A DNA stretch of 26,534 nt from Condylostoma magnum. Its lineage: Eukaryota; Ciliophora; Heterotrichea; Heterotrichida; Condylostomatidae. The stretch lies in the NCBI GenBank assembly GCA_920105805.1, contig CAKKTI010000117.1:1-26534 (forward strand), given 5' to 3'. The first letter of the stretch is position 1. Each line of letters starts with the position of its first letter. The translations under genes were made by a program, and so were the position numbers. A model generated the notes under the pieces. That model was not told where the DNA came from. It ran no database searches and saw only the letters and a list, made by a program, of their open reading frames with translations. Positions 21,601 to 26,534 of the stretch are shown here, one piece after another.

Positions 21601-22321
21601 TAGAAATACCCTAATTACAAAAATACTTAATTAGAGCAATTACTTTTAAATAAAGTTAACTATGATATTGAAGAAGATCAGGTGAAAGCAATTCTAGCTC
21701 AAAAACTGCCTGTAACTTTTGTAGGTAAACTTTATACAGCATAATCCGCCGAATTTTCTAATTTAGCAAGTGCTTTTTAAGAAGGATTTAATGGATATTC
21801 GCTATCAATCGAATCAAAAGAGTTTTCCTAAGAGTCAAACATTTAAGATATTCAGGGTAAAACTAGCATATGAGAGTTTCAAATAAAATTGTAAGTTTTC
21901 CATCAGCTTTGTTAATTATAGAGAGAAGCATATTTCCATAAGAATATTTGAAAATACATAAAGGCAGAATTAAGCTCCTAGAATATGTATTGCTTAATGC
22001 TAAATAGATCCATTTGATTATATTTTAGAAGATTAAGATTTGCCTACATATGTAAGTTCTAATTAGAGTAAAGAAATTGAATATTTAGAAAGCGAATAGC
22101 CTGATGATAAAATTATACTAAATTATAGTATAAGTTTTGGTAAATTAGATTAGGAATAGCAAAATTAAATAATAGTGAATAGAAGTAAAATTATATATGC
22201 CAAATTTAGAGCAATTTAAAGAGAAGTAAAAAGACTTTAAACTAATTTGAATAGATTTATATCACCCTTTAATTTTATAACATATAATTCAGATGAAATA
22301 ATAATAATGGAACGACGCTAA
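18694..22321 (+). CDS. large IQ-motif (calmodulin-binding) basic protein, one intron
   Basis: ATG 18694 opens about 1203 residues. The first 300 are basic, Ser/Arg-rich and disordered. A helical, coiled-coil-like region follows at about 330-440. Two IQ motifs lie near residues 529-570: IQSIIRGFIVRKRIYRL, then IIIQKAMRRYLAKKRL. They predict calmodulin or light-chain binding. Beyond about 620 come folded-looking stretches with no recognised domain, including FITCSIQLLIVYFDHHH and TSIWEFQIK, and the end is FNFITYNSDEIIIMERR. The frame shifts once, at a GTAAG site at 21891, explained by a 16-nt intron (31 nt also works). The stop is TAA 22319. Cytoskeletal or basal-body roles are common for such proteins but are only inference here. 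Confidence 0.75.
21891..21906 (+). other. candidate 16-nt spliceosomal mini-intron
   Basis: The sequence runs from GTAAG to CAG, 16 nt. Before it the IQ protein reads EFQIK in one frame; after it coherent coding (EKHISIRIFENT, then FDYILEDQDLPTYVSS) continues in another. Removing 16 nt restores one frame. A longer 31-nt version ending at TATAG 21921 gives the same frame and cannot be excluded. Confidence 0.6.
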
Positions 22322-22377
22322 ATAACATGCTGCTAAAGATTAAAAGGCTTTAGTGTTAGTAATAAGTGCAGTGTTTT
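22322..22377. other. 56-nt convergent spacer
   Basis: This short gap lies between the stop of the IQ-motif gene (+) and the probable TAA of the second TmcB-like gene (-). It leaves little room for two 3' UTRs, so transcripts are likely to overlap or end just after their stops. Confidence 0.5.
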
Positions 22378-25300
22378 TTAGATATTTTATTACTATTTCA
22401 TGAATTCCTTGAAAATCATTTTTGTTTGTTGAATTTTTTCACTTGGAAGCATTTTTATTACTTCGGCTTCTTTTATTTGAGTACTTTGTATGTTATTTAT
22501 TATTCACCAAATAATTCAGAACATTACTATACATATTGCTATTACATAAATGACTGTAGTTGAAATAGAAGCTAGAATATGATAATTTTGTAGTTCTTGA
22601 GTCAAATCTTACAATTCTTCTTAATTTTGATTGATTATCCCTATAAATTCATAAGCTAAATTTTCTAAAGTTTGACCATTAGCTTATTCATAACTTCTAC
22701 CTTATCTCATATATGCTAAACTTTCCTTGGCATAGTCAATTAATTTAAATCGTTGATAGTAAAAGCTTTCTTTCATATTAATTAATTCCTCTTAAAATTT
22801 TATATCTTTTCATTCGTGCTCAAGATGATTCAAATTCCTTAATTTAGATTATACTCTGATAATACGATCTATGTTAATTTCTACTTCTTACTCAGGAGAA
22901 GGAGAATGCTGTATTGAGATATCAAAGAAGTCAACTTGTCCATACTCTTTAAGCCAGAATAAAATACTCATAATGCTAGGATATATACCTGAAAAGGTAA
23001 AATCTAGTTATATCTTCTCTAAATATATCAATTCAGTTTGCTTAATATGCTGAAAATATATAAATGCAAAATAACCATAATTACATACAATCATTAGAAA
23101 TACGAGTACAATCAACAGTTTTGATTTTAATAGTGACTTATAGACTAAAACCTTGTCTTTAGCTCTAGGCTCAATTACTTCCTATTCATCTTAATTCAAT
23201 TCTTAAAGTTATTCATAGCCTTTCATAAGGCTATTAATCACAATCTTTTAAGGTATATTAAAAATACTGCTTCAGATTTGTTTTCTTACATTTATGAGTT
23301 TTATTATAGGTGGAATTATTAATATCGAGTAGAATATGATAAGTATTGAGCCTAGTAAGAAGAAGCATCAAATCATGAGCCTGGTATCATCTTGTAGTAT
23401 ATTAGTGTTTAATTCATTAAATTCAACAACAGTATTATTATAAGCATACAGCATTTCCTGCATAGAATTTCTTTAAATCTCAAAAACAATTGGATCGTAT
23501 TGTGTTGTAACTGATTATTGGGAAAGCCTCTAGGCTAGATTGGAAAATTTATTTAGACTTCCAATAAAGTTCTCGCTTTTTTATATATATTCATTTTAAT
23601 AGAACTCATAATACGGGAAAAATTGATTATAAATAATATCTTAAATATTGTCAGTTTATGTTTCTACTTCAATCAATCTTTATATTATTTATTAGCATTA
23701 TTGTTGATCTTCTGCTATTTATTAGATTATAAATTGTCTTTTTTAAAACTAATTAACCTTTTAGTCTATTTGGTATAAACTTTTAGCTAGAAATCCAATA
23801 TGAGTAATTGAATTCATTGCTTTCATGATTTCTATTGAGTGATCTAAATTTTCAATTGCTGTGCTTTACTCCACAACTATAGCTACTAGTATTACTATAC
23901 AGCTTATGAAAATAATAAATGCAGATAAACCTATTCCATACTTTAGCAGTTTTGCAGCCCCATTAATTCTATTAATTATCTATTTCAGTAGTCTTTTCAT
24001 TTCTTAATGAGAGCTTGACTAAGTCGTATTACATAAATCATCTTCCTTTTAATCAATGTTTGCCTATTAGAAAGATTAATCCTAATTTGTTATAGCTTAA
24101 TTAGTCTATTGTATTGCAATATTAGAGTAGCTATAACCTGTTGTTATTTAATGAAATCTTTATAATTAAACATCAATTTACCCGCAATGAATATTTCTTT
24201 TAGTTGTGCCGCATTTCAGTACTAAAACTGGCTATTGAACATTGTTTACAAGTGGAATTGTTGTTTTAACAACTAAAAAATAATGTTAAAGTTTTTGCTA
24301 TTTAAAAGTTACTGAAAAGAATTTAAGTACATAACTTTTGGAATTGCATTTTTGCAGTTATATTCAATCCATACATCTAATGTCATTGTATTCCCTTTCA
24401 AAACTATCTTATAATAAGCTCTCAAACTCCTCAGTCTGTTTAAAATATACGATTTCTAGTATGAATTAGCCTTAACTGTCTAGAAAAGCTATTTCCTGCC
24501 CTTATGGATCCCTTTTGACTGCGATTAGCATAGTTAACTTACCTTTTTTATCGTTTAATACCTTAGGCATTCAGTAAATAGGGGTAAGATACCCTCTTCT
24601 ATCCAGAATGAATATATTTTAAGTTTGATCGAACAGACTATGAGTTCTTAAAATATCTCTAATCTTAATCATCATTGAATTGTGATGTTATTTTATAGGT
24701 TAAGGAATGATTACATTGATTGTTCCCTTTTGTAGTTCAATGTTTTAATACCCAAAAACTTAAGCATTCAAAACCCAGTTAACTTGTCCTAGAGTTCTAA
24801 CTTCCATACTAACAGAAACTACCATTGACTCTTCATCAAAATACATTAAATCAGGATCTTTTAAGTCAATTCTTTTAAAAAAATCGTCTTTTACACGTTG
24901 GTATAAATTCAATGTTTTTGTTAATTTTGTATCGGATTATGTAAACTCTAAAATTTATATTTAATTTTCTATGAGTTAGTAATAACGATTGTAAAAGCTT
25001 TGCCACTATTGATAATCTTGTTTGATGATGCCTTTTATATTGGAGTACTCGCATAAGGCTTTAGATAATTTTTTCATTTAAGGGATTTTTGCACTTAATT
25101 CAGTGAAAAACTTGTATTAAAGTGTAATTAACTATAAATTTTAGTCAATCATTTGCTCATTCTTGGCCAAGAATACTAAAAATTGATAAGCTTTTTAGTC
25201 ATTGCGGTTGTTTTTGAAGGAAAGCTTGATTCTTTTAGAATAATAATTGATTAAAATAGAATATTATGCATCTTCTTTAAAGGTTATTAAATTTGACATT

Positions 25301-26493
25301 ATGATTTTGCAGTTAGTAAACAATTCTCACTTAAAGTAGAATATAAAACATCATAATAAATGAAGAGCATTAGATTTTTAATTGTCTACCTAATCAGCTA
25401 TAAAATGCTTAAATCTTGGATGCTGGTGTAATTCTTCTACACCTTTGTCTCATTTTCTAAGTACAATATAAAACATATCATTATCCTTATTATTATCTAA
25501 ACTTGCTTAGAATTATTCTCTATAATCTATATATCTTGATATAAAATATACTAAAAATGTCAAAGGAACGAAAAAAATAAGCACTGATGTCATTTATCCT
25601 GGGCCATCAAAGCCGTTAAAAATAGAGAGAAACATTACCATTCCTCCTCATATAACTACGAAAAACTTTACAGCTGTAATCTTGTTTGTATTTTAATAAT
25701 TAAATGGAATATAATGCAGTATATTTCAAAATTAAGTTGCTCCTATGACTATTCACGTTCCTATTAGCACTCCATAATGTTCTTTAAAGTCCAAGATTTA
25801 AGGTATCATAGTAATCGATATTATTCCTAAATCACTAAATAATCGATATCTTGGTAAAGCTACACTACATGAATAAAGTTTAGCCCAGGAAATGTTAGTA
25901 ATACAAATTCCTTTTATAAAAGTAAACAAAATCATGTATATTATTCCAAATTTTGTACTTATTAAAAAAGTTAAGCTGTATTCAATGTCTTTCTGATATA
26001 AATAATTTCCATAGAAATAAAACATTGGAATTAAAATTGCTTTGAAAATGAGTTCTCTAAAAAATTTTTCTATTAGATTCAAATGGGAAATGCTTCCTTA
26101 ATTCTTTAAAAATTTATCTAAGAATTAGTTTTCTTCTAGGATACTTAGCTTATATATAATTATTAGAACTGTTATTGAATATATAAGCAAAATTATTAGG
26201 GAGGCTATCAAAAAAGTAATCTAAGCAATATAATCTGTCATTGTTACTCCAAACATAGTAACCCCATGAAGGATTTATCATATGTAATTCATGTCATCAT
26301 AATTTCAAGGGTATCCCAGCTGTTAATTCATTGGGATTATAATGCAGATTAATTGAATTACTTAAATAAAATCTAAAAATAAGTCAACTTTTTATAGTTT
26401 TCAAGAGGAGTTTCTTATTCCTACTTAGCAAAAGCGGATAAAGCCTTACTTAAATAGCTTTAAACGAGTGGTATATTATGGCTAATTGGTCAT
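22378..26493 (-). CDS. second TmcB-like multi-pass PAS-domain protein
   Basis: ATG at 26493-26491 (MTNQPQYTTRLKLF) opens about 1371 residues in one frame to TAA 22380-22378. The layout matches the 11.8-16.3 kb gene. The N-terminus has several transmembrane helices, starting FLDFIQVIQLICIIIP and GYPWN, then ITFLIASLIILLIYSITVL and MTSVLIFFVPLTFLVYFI. A helical TPR-like region follows at about 350-510 (KAYQFLVFLAKNEQM, NLYQRVKDDFFKRIDLKDP). The PAS domain is at about 570-650, with VNWVLNAQVFGYQNIELQKG and INVIIPQPIKQHH. Four C-terminal helices lie near 851, 1040, 1124 and 1312, with tail KMLPSEKIQQTK. Upstream sequence is also open, so an earlier start beyond the window is possible. Confidence 0.85.
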
Positions 26494-26534
26494 TTTACTA
26501 TTTTAACTTTGTATTAGTAATATAAACTCATGGT
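26494..26534 (-). other. upstream flank of the second TmcB-like gene
   Basis: The last 41 nt stay open in the TmcB-like frame but have no further in-frame ATG. This is either 5' UTR/promoter or more coding sequence; the window ends too soon to tell. Confidence 0.4.

Noticed and set aside
1-26534. Transposons, virus-like elements, tRNA genes, telomeric repeats
   Set aside because: I looked for transposase, integrase or polymerase motifs, terminal repeats, GTTCRA-type tRNA loops and G/T telomere repeats and saw none that hold up.

Overview
This is a gene-dense nuclear segment of a ciliate in which no codon is reserved for stop. TAA and TAG sit in frame throughout every long gene, where glutamine fits. 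TGA sits in frame at positions that families keep as tryptophan, such as the kinase motifs DFG-W-S and DI-W-A-LG. TAG also ends an LC8 dynein light chain at the family's normal length, so the same triplets also terminate, presumably by context near the mRNA 3' end. Full reassignment plus contextual stopping is known from the heterotrich Condylostoma and from karyorelictids (Parduczia; Loxodes with TGA only). One probable 16-nt intron recalls the 15-16 nt introns of heterotrichs, so a Condylostoma-like heterotrich is my best inference, not a proof. Standard-code ORFs are only fragments of the real genes. Every 3' end below is uncertain by a few codons.

Layout. 1-1.8 kb: the 3' part of a BPI/LBP-type lipid-binding protein, then a small single-pass membrane protein (+). 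1.9-3.7 kb: a coiled-coil protein and, 26 nt upstream of it, LC8 dynein light chain (-). 3.7-4.3 kb: a basic protein of unknown role (+), divergent from LC8. 4.5-5.7 kb: an SK-like potassium channel (-), sharing a 48-nt gap with a MYND zinc finger/protein kinase fusion (+, 5.7-7.8 kb). 8.0-9.8 kb: a membrane-anchored alpha/beta hydrolase (-), with a 135-residue protein just upstream. 10.3-11.2 kb: a Gln-rich protein with a cyclin-box-like segment (+). 11.2-11.5 kb: a tiny protein with a double-acylation signature (-). 11.8-16.3 kb: a 1507-residue TmcB-like multi-pass PAS protein (+). 16.3-17.0 kb: unresolved. 17.0-22.3 kb: a tandem + run of a three-finger C2H2 protein, an unknown 103-residue ORF, a FAM136A-like CX3C protein, a 150-residue basic protein and a 1203-residue IQ-motif protein. 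22.4-26.5 kb: a second TmcB-like PAS protein (-), about 1371 residues.

Several genes fit ciliate membrane and calcium signalling: the SK-like channel with a calmodulin-binding-like tail, the IQ protein and the two TmcB-like proteins. Nothing shows that they are co-regulated. I saw no transposon, virus-like element, CRISPR array, rRNA or convincing tRNA.
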